64,000 nucleotides of DNA from positions 2,822,501 to 2,886,500 of the forward strand of contig NZ_CP045429.1 in NCBI RefSeq assembly GCF_005886805.2, read 5' to 3'. The notes under the pieces were generated by a model. That model saw nothing but the letters and a program-made list of their open reading frames with translations. It was not told where the DNA came from and searched no databases. The translations under genes and the position numbers were made by a program. This document shows positions 27,277 to 36,749 of this stretch, piece by piece; positions within the stretch are counted from its first letter, which is position 1, and every line of letters begins with the position of its first letter. Source of the DNA: Pseudoalteromonas rubra (GTDB lineage: Bacteria > Pseudomonadota > Gammaproteobacteria > Enterobacterales > Alteromonadaceae).

Positions 27277-29136
27277 TTAGAAACTGCCTTGCAGAGTCAG
27301 GCCTGAGTAACTGCTGTATCCACGTACCATGATGTGGTAAGTACCGCCATCTGTACCTGAACTCAGACTACAGCTTTCTGTGTTGCCAGACAGATATGGA
27401 CGACAATCATAGTTATTAGTGGTTGGCTGAGTGCCTTTACGGACATACAAGTCCGCATCACCTGATCCACCTGAAATGCTCACATTCAATGTTACATTGG
27501 CCGGTACTTCGATGGTATAACGGGTATCTGTGTTAGTACCACCAGACAACCCCGTGACTGGCACGCCGTTTTGAAGGCAGTTTGCCCCACAGCCTGAAGC
27601 ATCACCAAAAGTACCCGTCAGCGTAGCGCCTGAGTACTGGCTATAGCCATGTAGCATTACGTACCAGTCACCCGCTGCCGGGTTAGAGAACTCACATGAT
27701 TCGTTGTTGCCGTTTTTATATGGACGACACGCGTAGCTGCTTTGAGTCGGTTGAGTGCCTTGTTGAACGTACAGATCCGCATCACCCGAGCCACCAGCCA
27801 GAGTGAACGAAACCGACGCTGCACCAGCTGGAACAGCAAGCTTATAGAAGGTCTCAGAGCCAGACGCACCTGACGCCGACACACCTACACCTGAAACAAG
27901 CTCAGTTGGGCCTGGAGGAGGCGGTGGTGGTGGCGCATCACCTTCCAGCGTATAAAGCAGTTCATTAGGCGAGCTTGCTTTTGCATCAGACACTGCACCT
28001 TTAGTACTTCTGCTGCTCAGCAATGAGTCAATCTGAGCTGGCGTAAGCGTCGGATCCTGGTCAAGGTATAAAGCCACCGCACCGGCAACATGAGGTGCTG
28101 CCATTGAGGTACCACTGATAGTGTTAGTAGCGCTGTCTGAGTTATACCATGCAGATTTGATGCTTGAACCTGGCGCATAGATATCCAGACAAGAGCCGTA
28201 GTTAGAGAAACTAGAGCGGCCATCACTGCTTGTTGTAGAACCAACGGTTATCGCATCAGCCGCACGAGCAGGTGAATAGTTACAGGCATCGCTGTTATCA
28301 TTACCCGCAGCCACAACGAAGGTAACACCCGAGGCAACGGCAGCATTAACCGCATCATCAACAGCCTGAGATACACCACCACCCAGACTCATGTTGGCAA
28401 CAGACGGGCCTGACGCATTATTTTTAACCCAGTCAATCCCTGAAATCACACCAGAATACGAACCGGAACCGTTACACCCTAATACGCGGACGCCTACAAC
28501 ATTGACATTTTTCGCAACACCGTACTCTGAACCACCGATAGTACCAGCAACGTGTGTACCGTGACCGTTACAGTCAGACGAGTCTGCATCGTTGTCAACA
28601 AAGTCATAACCATGGCTTGCACGATTACCGAACTCACTGTGCGAAATACGCACACCAGTATCGATGACGTACGCGGTCACACCTGTGCCGTCAAAGTCAT
28701 AGTGATAGTTTGAATTCAAAGGTAATGCACGCTGATCGACACGGTCAAGGCCCCAGATCGCATTATTCTGATCACCAGAAGCCTGAGGTGTAACAGTGAC
28801 AATCTGATCTTGCTCAATGTAAGCAATGTTAGGGTCTTTAAGCATTGCTTTAACATCGCCTTCAGATGCATTGACTACCACACCGTTTAGCACGCCGTTA
28901 AAGCGTTTAGCAACGCTTACATTATAAGCATTGCTAAGTGCCTGTGCCTGGGTAGTCGCATAATCAGAGATAGCCATAGCGCTTTGTGTATTAAGCACGG
29001 TTGGCGTTTTAAACACGACAATATAATTGTCTGGAATGGCTTTACCCTGATCTGCTGTCAATAACTCGGCCTGAGCCATGGACTGTCCAGATAGGCCTGC
29101 CAGAACGGCAAAAGCCAGTGTGTTTAGTTTACGCAT
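27277..29136 (-). CDS. Secreted subtilisin-like serine protease (S8, proteinase K type) with two PPC domains
   Basis: 619 residues. Signal peptide (1-22, ending SMAQA), I9 propeptide (about 36-116), then the S8 catalytic domain with D159 (VIDTG), H192 (GHGTHVAG), oxyanion N279 (AAGND) and S344 (GTSMAAPH). A proline hinge (residues about 402-410) leads to two PPC domains (about 411-510 and 520-619), each with the SGGSGDADLYV core and paired cysteines. PPC domains usually aid secretion and are removed or bind substrate. The protease is probably exported by type II secretion. AAGGAAC precedes the ATG. Confidence 0.95.
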   Translation of the reverse strand: MRKLNTLAFAVLAGLSGQSMAQAELLTADQGKAIPDNYIVVFKTPTVLNTQSAMAISDYATTQAQALSNAYNVSVAKRFNGVLNGVVVNASEGDVKAMLKDPNIAYIEQDQIVTVTPQASGDQNNAIWGLDRVDQRALPLNSNYHYDFDGTGVTAYVIDTGVRISHSEFGNRASHGYDFVDNDADSSDCNGHGTHVAGTIGGSEYGVAKNVNVVGVRVLGCNGSGSYSGVISGIDWVKNNASGPSVANMSLGGGVSQAVDDAVNAAVASGVTFVVAAGNDNSDACNYSPARAADAITVGSTTSSDGRSSFSNYGSCLDIYAPGSSIKSAWYNSDSATNTISGTSMAAPHVAGAVALYLDQDPTLTPAQIDSLLSSRSTKGAVSDAKASSPNELLYTLEGDAPPPPPPPGPTELVSGVGVSASGASGSETFYKLAVPAGAASVSFTLAGGSGDADLYVQQGTQPTQSSYACRPYKNGNNESCEFSNPAAGDWYVMLHGYSQYSGATLTGTFGDASGCGANCLQNGVPVTGLSGGTNTDTRYTIEVPANVTLNVSISGGSGDADLYVRKGTQPTTNNYDCRPYLSGNTESCSLSSGTDGGTYHIMVRGYSSYSGLTLQGSF

Positions 29137-29232
29137 ACTTGTTCCTTTTTTGTTGTTTGGTTAATTTCCAATCAAAATGTAGCGCATATGAAGAAAAAAT
29201 AAACAACAAAATAGAACATTTATTTAACTATG

Positions 29233-29260
29233 TTTACAAAGTTTGTAAATTTAAATTTAC
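29233..29260. promoter_or_regulatory. Two overlapping AT-rich palindromes upstream of the subtilase gene
   Basis: TTTACAAA-G-TTTGTAAA (29233-29249) overlaps GTAAATTTAAATTTAC (29245-29260). Both are perfect. They lie about 100-125 bp upstream of the minus-strand protease start, a suitable place for an activator or repressor. Confidence 0.4.
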
Positions 29261-29652
29261 ATTAGTTTTTTTCATTTTAGTGAATATTTCATTAGCCTAT
29301 TGATTTTTGTAATTTAATTTCGCTTAACCCAGCCTTTATTACCCATAACAGGTTTGCCTAACGTCAATTCTTTTCACGTAACCTGAAAGTAACAGGTATT
29401 ACAAAAGTGCCTATTTACCCCCCTCCGCTCACAAACCAGCCTGAGCTTTAGTGCTCAAACAACAGCTTCCTTGAGGTCAAACCGTTCAAAACTTATATGG
29501 TGACATTATCGGAAGTTTTTTCAGACGTGTTGGTGTAAAGTAATTGCAAAAGGCAGGCAGATGCGAGTTTTAGAATACCGAGAGTGGGTTGTTTCACTGG
29601 CTGTAAACTCAATCATGCCCTTCTTGTAAGTCTTCACGTTTAAGGAAAAACC
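29261..29652. other. Long intergenic region between divergent genes
   Basis: About 390 bp. Apart from the palindromes on its left I see no RNA gene, repeat or convincing ORF. It should hold the promoter of the 29653 gene; TTAAGGA lies close before that ATG. Confidence 0.3.
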
Positions 29653-30255
29653 ATGAAATTTAAGTATATTAGCTTTATCTTAATGGCACTCAGCCTGAAT
29701 GGCCATGCAGGTATGTGGGCGTGGGAAAATAATGGCGCCACAAAGTGGCTGAATGGATATCCTGAATGTCAAAGCTACTTTAGCCTTAAGTTTGCAGAAA
29801 AAGTCACCCCAAAGAGCGCTACGCACTTTGAATATCAGGCGACCCCTTATCAGATTGTGGCTATCCCCATTGCTTCATTTACTGACAAGGATGCAAAAAA
29901 AGCAGGTATAAAAAGCATATTAGAAAGCCATCTGGAACATGAATTTAACTATCTAAAACACGCCTCCAAAGATCACTCTGTCACAGTGCATCAGCAGGCG
30001 TGGCTCGATGGAACAGAGCTTCTATACTGGCATCTGAAGCGCCATAATGACACCGAAGAAAGCCATTTGGTCTCTTTATCAACGCTCAGTGACCTGTGCG
30101 TCTTTTACATTGTCTCAATGATCGAAAGCGAGGACGATATTGCCAGTACAAAAGAAAATATTCTAAGCATTATCAGAACACTAGATACCCATGTGCCAAC
30201 TTCACAGACAGAATTTGAAGCTTTAATATCTCAGTTCAAACCTAATAAAGGGTGA
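29653..30255 (+). CDS. Secreted protein of unknown function
   Basis: 200 residues with a signal peptide (cleavage near GHA-GMW). The mature part starts with tryptophans (MWAWENNGATKWL) and contains two cysteines (PECQSY and LSDLCVF) that could form a disulfide. It is a mixed alpha/beta protein with no motif I recognise, and there is no operon partner. Confidence 0.6.
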   Translation: MKFKYISFILMALSLNGHAGMWAWENNGATKWLNGYPECQSYFSLKFAEKVTPKSATHFEYQATPYQIVAIPIASFTDKDAKKAGIKSILESHLEHEFNYLKHASKDHSVTVHQQAWLDGTELLYWHLKRHNDTEESHLVSLSTLSDLCVFYIVSMIESEDDIASTKENILSIIRTLDTHVPTSQTEFEALISQFKPNKG

Positions 30256-30428
30256 CGCTTTGAGACACTCAGCTACGCACTCCCACCACAGTGCTCACCA
30301 AAGAAGTCTCAACACCGCACCTGCTGAAGGCGCCCCCCCGGTGACCTCATTGACCTTGGCCAAAATGTTCTGACTCCACCTTGTGAGTACTGTAAAATAA
30401 GGGTCACTATGTCACCGGGATTTATCAC

Positions 30429-31055
30429 ATGCCAATTGATTACACCATTCAAAAAATAGACACCCACAGTGCTGAAGAAGCCGCCAGACTGCTAGTCAAA
30501 GAGTTCCATGAACGAGAGCCACTGGCGCACTTAAATACTGCAGATCCGCAGGAATTTTCAGATTATATCCACTACCTTTCAAATCAATGTGCCGTTCAGG
30601 GCATGGGGTTCATCGCTAAGGAGGTTAACTCGGGTCGAGTTATCGGCGTGCTACTGGCTTCAGATTTGTCAGACTCAGTGAATGCATCACCTGAAGGAAA
30701 TGAGAACCCGATAGCGGCGTTGATTGATTCGCTAAATAATACCTACTTCAACAAAGGTGAATTGACAGAAAACACCTATCTGAATATCAAATTTGTTGCC
30801 ACAGATGCCAATGTCAAAGTAAAAGGTATGGTGGTTGCACTCATTTCAGCATGTTTACAAGCGGCCAAAGCTCAGGGGTTTCAATACGCACAGGCCGAAG
30901 CCACCGGCAATATTTCTCAACACATCTTTGCCAACAAATTAGGCTTTGATAAAAAGGCCACAATCAAATACAGTGAGTTTGAAGTAAACGGGAACAAACC
31001 GTTTATTTCAATTACAGAGCATGAAGGCATTCAGTTGCTAATTAAGAAGCTCTAG
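30429..31055 (+). CDS. GNAT-like N-acetyltransferase
   Basis: 208 residues. The N-terminal AARLLVKEFHEREPL and the beta-strand GFIAKEVNSGRVIGVLLASD fit the GNAT fold. The acetyl-CoA binding stretch (KFVATDANVKVKGMVVALISA) lacks a clean Q/R-x-x-G-x-G/A motif, resembling arylalkylamine-type or divergent GNATs. The substrate is unknown. Confidence 0.65.
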   Translation: MPIDYTIQKIDTHSAEEAARLLVKEFHEREPLAHLNTADPQEFSDYIHYLSNQCAVQGMGFIAKEVNSGRVIGVLLASDLSDSVNASPEGNENPIAALIDSLNNTYFNKGELTENTYLNIKFVATDANVKVKGMVVALISACLQAAKAQGFQYAQAEATGNISQHIFANKLGFDKKATIKYSEFEVNGNKPFISITEHEGIQLLIKKL

Positions 31056-31171
31056 ATCACAAAGGCAGAGTAATAGATCGCCAGTCAGAAGTGAATGATC
31101 CAGCAAGATTAATAAACGCCTGAGTGGCGCACTAAATCCGCTTTTGATGTTAAGTACGCTACGGAGAGAAT

Positions 31172-31549
31172 GTGAATTACATACTGACCATCCTATTTGC
31201 AATCAGTTTCCAGGCACTGAGCTGCTTGCCACCAATCGCAATAGAGCTTGGTGAAATCCAGATTGAAGTTCCGGACCCACTTTTTTCTGACAAAGCAAAT
31301 ATTCAAGACAGCGAAGGCAGAATCACAGCCACCCTGTTTTTTGACGCTCAAGGGCACGTTGTAAAGCTGGAAAACTTAAAAACGTTTCCGGCGACCTTAC
31401 CTAGAGAGCCTGTCATCAGGGCACTAAATTCTGCCAGGCGACTTTACTCAGCAGCTAAAGCAACATCCCACGATGTTGATCTGGTGTTCCCAATTAAATT
31501 CAAGGAAAAAATGCGCTTACAACTGAATTTAACACCACCAACTTTATAG
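31172..31549 (+). CDS. Small secreted protein, possibly TonB C-terminal-like
   Basis: 125 residues with GTG start and a signal peptide (ending near ALS-CLP). The core GRITATLFFDAQGHVVKLEN followed by a helix ALNSARRLYSAAK and a final strand VFPIKFKEK has the strand-helix-strand order of TonB C-terminal/TonB-like domains. That is a fold-level impression only. Confidence 0.5.
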   Translation: MNYILTILFAISFQALSCLPPIAIELGEIQIEVPDPLFSDKANIQDSEGRITATLFFDAQGHVVKLENLKTFPATLPREPVIRALNSARRLYSAAKATSHDVDLVFPIKFKEKMRLQLNLTPPTL

Positions 31550-31586
31550 AGTGATTTACCCGTCATACCCCTTTAAGGACAATCAT

Positions 31587-32018
31587 ATGGCTATTATCAT
31601 CAGAGATGCGTTAGCGTCTGATTCACAGGAAATTGCTCAGGTCTCAGAGCACCTCGGATACATAAATCTGTCACCAGAAGAGTCTCATGCCAACCTCATT
31701 GCATTGCTGGACTCTCCGGTCGATAAGGTATTCGTCGCTCAGCTAAGCACTCGTATTGTTGGCTGGATACATGTTTTCTTCGCCCGGCGGCTAGCCTCCA
31801 ACAGCTTTTATGAAATTGGTGGGCTGGTTGTACTCCCTGATACCCGTGGCCAGGGCGTAGGTCGCATGCTGGTAAAACACGTGCTAGCGCACCAGCCAGG
31901 TCAATACCGAGTTCGCTGTAATGAAGTCAGAACGGATGCACATGCGTTCTATGGATCCATTGGGTTCAAGCACAGCAAGGTGCAACACGTCTTCAGGGCC
32001 ATCTCTGATAACAAATGA
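31587..32018 (+). CDS. GNAT family N-acetyltransferase
   Basis: 143 residues from the ATG at 31587 (AAGGA upstream). Full GNAT signature: IRDALASDSQEIAQ, VFVAQLSTRIVGWIHVFF, IGGLVVLPDTRGQGVGRMLV (CoA-binding RGQGVG) and AHAFYGSIGFK. The substrate is unknown. It follows the preceding gene by 37 bp and may share its transcript. Confidence 0.9.
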   Translation: MAIIIRDALASDSQEIAQVSEHLGYINLSPEESHANLIALLDSPVDKVFVAQLSTRIVGWIHVFFARRLASNSFYEIGGLVVLPDTRGQGVGRMLVKHVLAHQPGQYRVRCNEVRTDAHAFYGSIGFKHSKVQHVFRAISDNK

Positions 32019-32339
32019 AATTGAACACGCTTAAAGGAGTGAGCATAGGCGCCTGACTGTTCCTTTCTGACTGTAGAAAATGCCAGTTTGTTCCCAATAC
32101 AAAACCACTTGTAAACTTCGCCAATTCCCGTTTTAATGGGGTTAGCGGATAGGACATTTTTCAGCCCACATATCATACGATGAGCACACAAACGTAATAT
32201 GACTGAGACACCATGAAGCATGTATCACAGAGAGCAGGTGGCTCAAAACCAGTTCTGGACACAGAGCAACTAGCTCCTAAAATCAGAGTATGGCCAAGAC
32301 GTGCCATACTAAACAAAACACCTCAAAAAGGCGGAAAAG
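32019..32339. other. Intergenic region
   Basis: 321 bp in which I see no gene, hairpin terminator or repeat that I can support. Confidence 0.3.
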
Positions 32340-32711
32340 ATGCTTCTGAATAACCCAGTGAGATATTTTGAAATTCCGGTGACCGACTTAGATCGCGCCA
32401 CGGCCTTTTATCAAGCCGTTTTTGGCTTTGAGTTCGAACGTGCCCTCATCGATGGTCACGACATGGCTCTATTCCCATCAAACGATCAGGTAGCCGGGAT
32501 CACCGGCGCACTCGTCAAAGGAGACAGTTATATTCCTTCTAAAGCGGGGGCACGGCTGTATTTCCATACAGAAGACATAGATGCCACGCTGGCCAAGGTT
32601 TTTTCTTTGGGTGGAAAAACCCTCTACCCCAAAACCTCTATTTGCGGATTCGGCTGGGTTGCGGAATTTGAAGATTCAGAAGGCAACTGCATTGCCCTGC
32701 ATACTGAGTAA
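32340..32711 (+). CDS. VOC (glyoxalase/bleomycin-resistance fold) protein
   Basis: 123 residues. The opening RYFEIPVTDLDRATAFYQAVFGFEFE and the closing GWVAEFEDSEGNCIALHTE are typical of small VOC proteins. Possible metal ligands are E11, H75 and E121-type residues. The reaction is unknown; members include glyoxalases, dioxygenases and drug-binding proteins. Confidence 0.88.
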   Translation: MLLNNPVRYFEIPVTDLDRATAFYQAVFGFEFERALIDGHDMALFPSNDQVAGITGALVKGDSYIPSKAGARLYFHTEDIDATLAKVFSLGGKTLYPKTSICGFGWVAEFEDSEGNCIALHTE

Positions 32712-32893
32712 CCACTTTTTGATTGGCTGAGTATCTCTTTGACAGCCTGTGTCAGGAGACATCGCTCAGAACACAGGGTCCGCGTGCAGCTCGATACAAC
32801 CCATGATAGCCTTTCCACCTAAGAGCTCAGTCACACGTTTGCTGTCGTTGCGCCATATGGCAGGTCATTGAATGACATTAAGGGTAATTAACT

Positions 32894-33190
32894 ATGTTCA
32901 GAGTGATTTATCAGTGGCAGGTACCCACTGAAAATATGACTGAGTTTCAGGCCACATGGCAAATAACAACCGATGAAATACACCGTTCTGTTGACGGTGC
33001 ACTTGGCAGTTTTATGTTACAAAGCACCGACCAGCCAGACAAAGTACTGACCATAGCCAAATGGCGTTCTCGCAAAGACTGGCTGAACTTCTGGGATAAC
33101 AGCAACCCGGAAAAAATGCAGCGGATGCGTGAACTTGCAAAACGTATTTCGGTAGAAACTTTTGACGAGGTAGAGGACAGAACACGATAA
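32894..33190 (+). CDS. Antibiotic-biosynthesis-monooxygenase (ABM)-like protein
   Basis: 98 residues of the ferredoxin-like ABM fold: MFRVIYQWQVPTENMTEFQ, a central helix (WQITTDEIHRSVDGALGSF), a strand (KVLTIAKWRSRKDW) and a helix (WDNSNPEKMQRM). Such proteins are small cofactor-free oxygenases or heme-degradation-like dimers; the substrate is unknown. It precedes the alpha/beta hydrolase by 55 bp. Confidence 0.75.
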   Translation: MFRVIYQWQVPTENMTEFQATWQITTDEIHRSVDGALGSFMLQSTDQPDKVLTIAKWRSRKDWLNFWDNSNPEKMQRMRELAKRISVETFDEVEDRTR

Positions 33191-33245
33191 CGCGGCGCCC
33201 AAAGAGCAATGTCGAATAATAACAACGCAGTTAAAGGATATGATC

Positions 33246-34034
33246 ATGAATAAGCAGTCAGCATATGCAGACATCAACGGCACCCTACTCCACTATGAAC
33301 TCAGTGGTAATCCAAATAGTTTTCCTCTGGTCATGCTCCATGGTGGCCTGGGTTCAACCCGGGACCTGGATGTACTTAGTGAGTATTTGATTGAGCACTT
33401 CCGTTTGATATCCATCGATTTACGCGGGCAGGGAAAGTCGCACCTGGGCTATGCACCATTGACCTATGCTCAGTATCAGGAAGACATACAAGCCCTGCTT
33501 AGTGCGCTGGGTATCAGGCAATATGCCCTGTTTGGCTTCAGTGATGGCGGTATCGTTGCCTATCGCCTGGCAGCGCAGAACCCTCAGCAGGTTGTTCGCC
33601 TGGTTACCCTGGGGTCGACCTGGCGGCTGGAAGAAAATGATCCGACCATTGACACTCTGCAAGGCCTGACGGTCGAACTCTGGACAGAATTATTTCCTGA
33701 AGGAGTCGCTTATTATAACACCTCAAATCCCACCCCAGACTTCCCTGCTCTGGTTAGTGCGGTGAAGGCGCTCTGGCTCGATACCAGTGAGTCGGGATAT
33801 CCTTGCGATTTGGTAAGCCAAATCACATGCCCTACCCTCATCATGCGAGGCGATGATGACTTTTTATTTTCTCTGTCAGAAGCCGTTGCGCTCAAAGCAA
33901 AGCTGACTGACGCAAACTTTGCAAATATTCCATTCACCGCGCATGCCGCTCACCAGGAATTACCTGAGCTGGTTTGTCCTATTATCCAGCAGTTTTTTGT
34001 TACGGCAGACACCACTACTGCATCAACGAATTAG
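33246..34034 (+). CDS. Alpha/beta hydrolase
   Basis: 262 residues from the ATG at 33246, which lies eight bases after AAGG; an ATG six bases upstream is too close to the ribosome site. Typical features are VMLHGGLGSTRDLD, the nucleophile elbow GFSDGG, RGDDDFLFS with the acid and HAAHQELPEL with the histidine. The substrate is unknown. It lies 9 bp before the S66 peptidase gene, suggesting co-expression. Confidence 0.88.
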   Translation: MNKQSAYADINGTLLHYELSGNPNSFPLVMLHGGLGSTRDLDVLSEYLIEHFRLISIDLRGQGKSHLGYAPLTYAQYQEDIQALLSALGIRQYALFGFSDGGIVAYRLAAQNPQQVVRLVTLGSTWRLEENDPTIDTLQGLTVELWTELFPEGVAYYNTSNPTPDFPALVSAVKALWLDTSESGYPCDLVSQITCPTLIMRGDDDFLFSLSEAVALKAKLTDANFANIPFTAHAAHQELPELVCPIIQQFFVTADTTTASTN

Positions 34035-34043
34035 AGGAAGTTT

Positions 34044-35036
34044 ATGAGCACGCAAAAGAAAATCGCACGTATTGTCTCACCCAGCAGGTCAGCAAATATC
34101 TTATCCGATGAGACCGTGGCCATTGCCACTGAAACACTGGCGGGGCTTAATATTCAGTGTGATTTTGCAAAGCACTACATCCACCAATCGGATACCACGG
34201 CGCAACGGATAAAAGACAAAGCACAAGATCTCAATGAGGCCTATGCAGATCCTAACGTCGCACTGATCCTGAGCACCATAGGTGGCCACAATGCCAACAG
34301 AATACTCGACCACCTTGACTGGGAAACGATCCGTACTCAGCCTAAGCCCTTGTGCGGCTATTCAGACATCACCGTGCTGCTCAATGCCATCTATGCCAAA
34401 ACAGGTCAGATAACTTTTCTGGGGCCACACTTTTCATCATTTGGTATGCAACAGGGCTTTGCGTACACTTTAAAGCACTTTGAACACGCATTACTACGCG
34501 GTACTGACTATGTACTGGATGTATCAGAAACCTGGTCAGATGATCTTTGGTTTATCGATCAGACCAGGCGGCAATTTATCAAAAATGCAGGCCCGGTTAT
34601 CGTCAACCCGGGAAGTTGTGAAGGCACTATTTTAGGCGGCAACCTGTGTTCATTCAACCTGTTACAGGGAACCCAGTATATGCCAGACCTGACAGGTGCC
34701 CTCTTGTTTTTAGAAGAAGACAATCTCCTTGGAGAGCTGACTCTGACGGAGTTCGAACGCAATTTACAGTCCTTATTGTCTCACCGGGGAGCAGAACACA
34801 TTCAGGGCCTGATGATTGGCCGGTTTCAAAAAGACAGTAAAGTCGAACTCAACGACCTGGTTGAGATTCTGCGCAGCTTTGAGCAACTTGAACACTGCCC
34901 GGTTGTGTGCAATCTCGACTTTGGCCACACTACGCCCATCTTTACTATACCAATTGGCGGGCGATGTCAGATCAATGCACATAAAGAGACCGTCTCGATA
35001 AAAGTATCACCATCCATTTCAGGCTCAGCAGAATAA
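34044..35036 (+). CDS. S66 family LD-carboxypeptidase, MccF-like
   Basis: 330 residues. The nucleophile block LCGYSDITVLLNAIYAKTG, GPHFSSFG, GGNLCSFNLLQGT and the C-terminal HTTPIFTIPIGGRCQIN match the S66 family, in particular the MccF branch, which cleaves the acyl-sulfamate adenylate of microcin C. It could be a self-protection or detoxification amidase. No microcin biosynthesis genes are nearby, so resistance is inferred from the family only. It sits between the hydrolase and a membrane protein in one tight cluster. Confidence 0.88.
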   Translation: MSTQKKIARIVSPSRSANILSDETVAIATETLAGLNIQCDFAKHYIHQSDTTAQRIKDKAQDLNEAYADPNVALILSTIGGHNANRILDHLDWETIRTQPKPLCGYSDITVLLNAIYAKTGQITFLGPHFSSFGMQQGFAYTLKHFEHALLRGTDYVLDVSETWSDDLWFIDQTRRQFIKNAGPVIVNPGSCEGTILGGNLCSFNLLQGTQYMPDLTGALLFLEEDNLLGELTLTEFERNLQSLLSHRGAEHIQGLMIGRFQKDSKVELNDLVEILRSFEQLEHCPVVCNLDFGHTTPIFTIPIGGRCQINAHKETVSIKVSPSISGSAE

Positions 35037-35040
35037 AAGC

Positions 35041-35754
35041 ATGTCACAGAGCTTAATCACCACGGATGATAAACATGCCTCACACACTGTACAGCACGCC
35101 AACTCAGCCTTGCCCATGTCCTTCTATGTTAAGTGGCTTTGGGCAATTGGCCTGCTGATATTACTGGGGTTTATTCCAAGTTATGTGCTGCAATTTTCAT
35201 CCTTAACTGAAGCGCATCACTCGCACGCCTCGGTGTCTTTTTTATGGATCGCTGGCATGCTGGTTCAGGTAACACTCATTCACTATCAGCGCTACACCCA
35301 TCATCGCATTCTTGGGTACTTATCAACCTGTGTCTTACTAGCGTTTGTCCTTTCTACCTTATCGCTATACGCCAATATATTTCAGACTCAGTTTAATACC
35401 TCCACTATCTTTCGGCTCGTATTGAGTCTGGATCTGGTACTTTTTCCTGCCTTTATTTTATTCATGTATAAAGCTATTTTGCGCACTGACTCACCGCATG
35501 CACACGCCCACTGGATACTCCTTGCAGCTATGATGCTATTACCACCCGGGCTGGGTCGCCTGATCCATGGCCTGTTCTTCTTTCCGTTTGATGCACCAGT
35601 GCGGTTTTTCTACGAACCCACAGTTGTGCTCACAGGGCTATTCATCTACTCAATAGGGCGTACACAACGCTGGCACTTTAAAAGTACCAAAGCATGCTTA
35701 GTGCTATTTATCGCTGCTGTTATTTTCAGTTATGGTGTTGGCTATGGCTTTTAA
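35041..35754 (+). CDS. Multi-pass membrane protein of unknown function
   Basis: 237 residues with about seven hydrophobic segments (from residue 29 onward) and several histidine-rich loops (EAHHSHASVS, HYQRYTHHR, SPHAHAHW). Four bases separate it from the MccF-like gene, so they are probably cotranscribed. I do not recognise the family. The histidines could bind metal or heme, but this is conjecture. Confidence 0.6.
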   Translation: MSQSLITTDDKHASHTVQHANSALPMSFYVKWLWAIGLLILLGFIPSYVLQFSSLTEAHHSHASVSFLWIAGMLVQVTLIHYQRYTHHRILGYLSTCVLLAFVLSTLSLYANIFQTQFNTSTIFRLVLSLDLVLFPAFILFMYKAILRTDSPHAHAHWILLAAMMLLPPGLGRLIHGLFFFPFDAPVRFFYEPTVVLTGLFIYSIGRTQRWHFKSTKACLVLFIAAVIFSYGVGYGF

Positions 35755-35806
35755 TATTGGTCTTAGTATTGGTATTAATGCCCCCTTTTAAGCTTCGGAA
35801 GAACAC

Positions 35807-35863
35807 ATGCCAAAAGGAAATAAAAGTAAAGACGAATTGATAAAGCGCTGGCAGAGCCAATAG
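35807..35863 (+). other. Possible 18-codon small ORF
   Basis: ATG with GGAAG about seven bases upstream opens a short lysine-rich frame (MPKGNKSKDELIKRWQSQ). It may be a real small protein, the start of a lost gene or chance. No comparison is possible here. Confidence 0.2.
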
Positions 35864-35922
35864 AATACAGATACCGCTAACGCAAAATCCAACGGGACAC
35901 ATCCATTGCCCGACCATCCTGC

Positions 35923-36609
35923 TTATTTGCCTGATGTGCCTACCTGCGGCTCTACGCTCAAATCAAACCCTCTGAAAATGAGCCAAAGTGGTAATAGGAG
36001 CTCAAACAAGCCACCAGGAATATACATCCAGGCACCACCCATACTCACACCAAAGAAATCAAACAGCACTTTCAATAACAGCATGACATAACCGAGCAAC
36101 CCAAGACCTGCTAATACACGCGGTACCAGGCGATACTTAAACAAAGTGATGTTCAGCAGGAATCCGAAAATAGCCAGTGCTATCATTCCCATCAGGAAAC
36201 TAAAATAGCGCTCCGTTTTCAGCGCATTGCCCATAATATAAAGCTGCTCACTGTGCATCACCGAGCTGGCTGCCAGATTCTCTCCCATCGCCCCGAATGT
36301 CATCAACATCACCGCACCAGATGTCAGCATAGCTGCTTCTATCACACGGCCGGCAATATAACCAATCGCAACCCGTTCGCTATATCGCTTAATAATGGGA
36401 TAAATCACAATGGCAATCCCAACAACCGCTGCACAGTTAATAAACTCAAGTAACGAAGCCAGCGCCAGTGTTGACTGATTCTGTGCTGCCTGATTGAGAA
36501 AGTCGGGCAGCCTGAGTAGCGGCGACAATATGGTGTCAGCATACATATAAGAGCTGGTCGAGATCAGAAATAAAAACCCAGCAATACGCGCCGCTAATTG
36601 GTGAGACAT
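35923..36609 (-). CDS. DUF4386 membrane protein
   Basis: 228 residues with six or seven membrane helices. The opening AARIAGFLFLISTSSYMYAD and the central GRVIEAAMLTSGAVMLM and AWMYIPGGLFELLLPLWLIFRGF are typical of DUF4386 proteins, a family of unknown function. It lies upstream of, and in the same orientation as, no partner other than the AraC gene on its far side. Confidence 0.82.
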   Translation of the reverse strand: MSHQLAARIAGFLFLISTSSYMYADTILSPLLRLPDFLNQAAQNQSTLALASLLEFINCAAVVGIAIVIYPIIKRYSERVAIGYIAGRVIEAAMLTSGAVMLMTFGAMGENLAASSVMHSEQLYIMGNALKTERYFSFLMGMIALAIFGFLLNITLFKYRLVPRVLAGLGLLGYVMLLLKVLFDFFGVSMGGAWMYIPGGLFELLLPLWLIFRGFDLSVEPQVGTSGK

Positions 36610-36749
36610 AGATAAAACTCCCTACAATGATAATATCAGGCAACCTCTATTCGGTTGTGGCCTGTGCGTGTTTGGTAACGCCATTGTCAGGGAGTGCCTC
36701 AGAATTGTCGTTCGATTGGGCCCGTTCGAACTTTTTATTCATATACTTT

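Noticed and set aside
32624..33283. Several overlapping minus-strand frames opposite the VOC, ABM and hydrolase genes
   Set aside because: They are antisense shadows of well-supported plus-strand genes without ribosome sites or motifs.
29653..35754. A second cassette array among the plus-strand GNAT/VOC/ABM genes
   Set aside because: Gene content is similar, but the gaps show no AAC...GTT paired boxes or attC-like hairpins, and several genes look like an ordinary operon.
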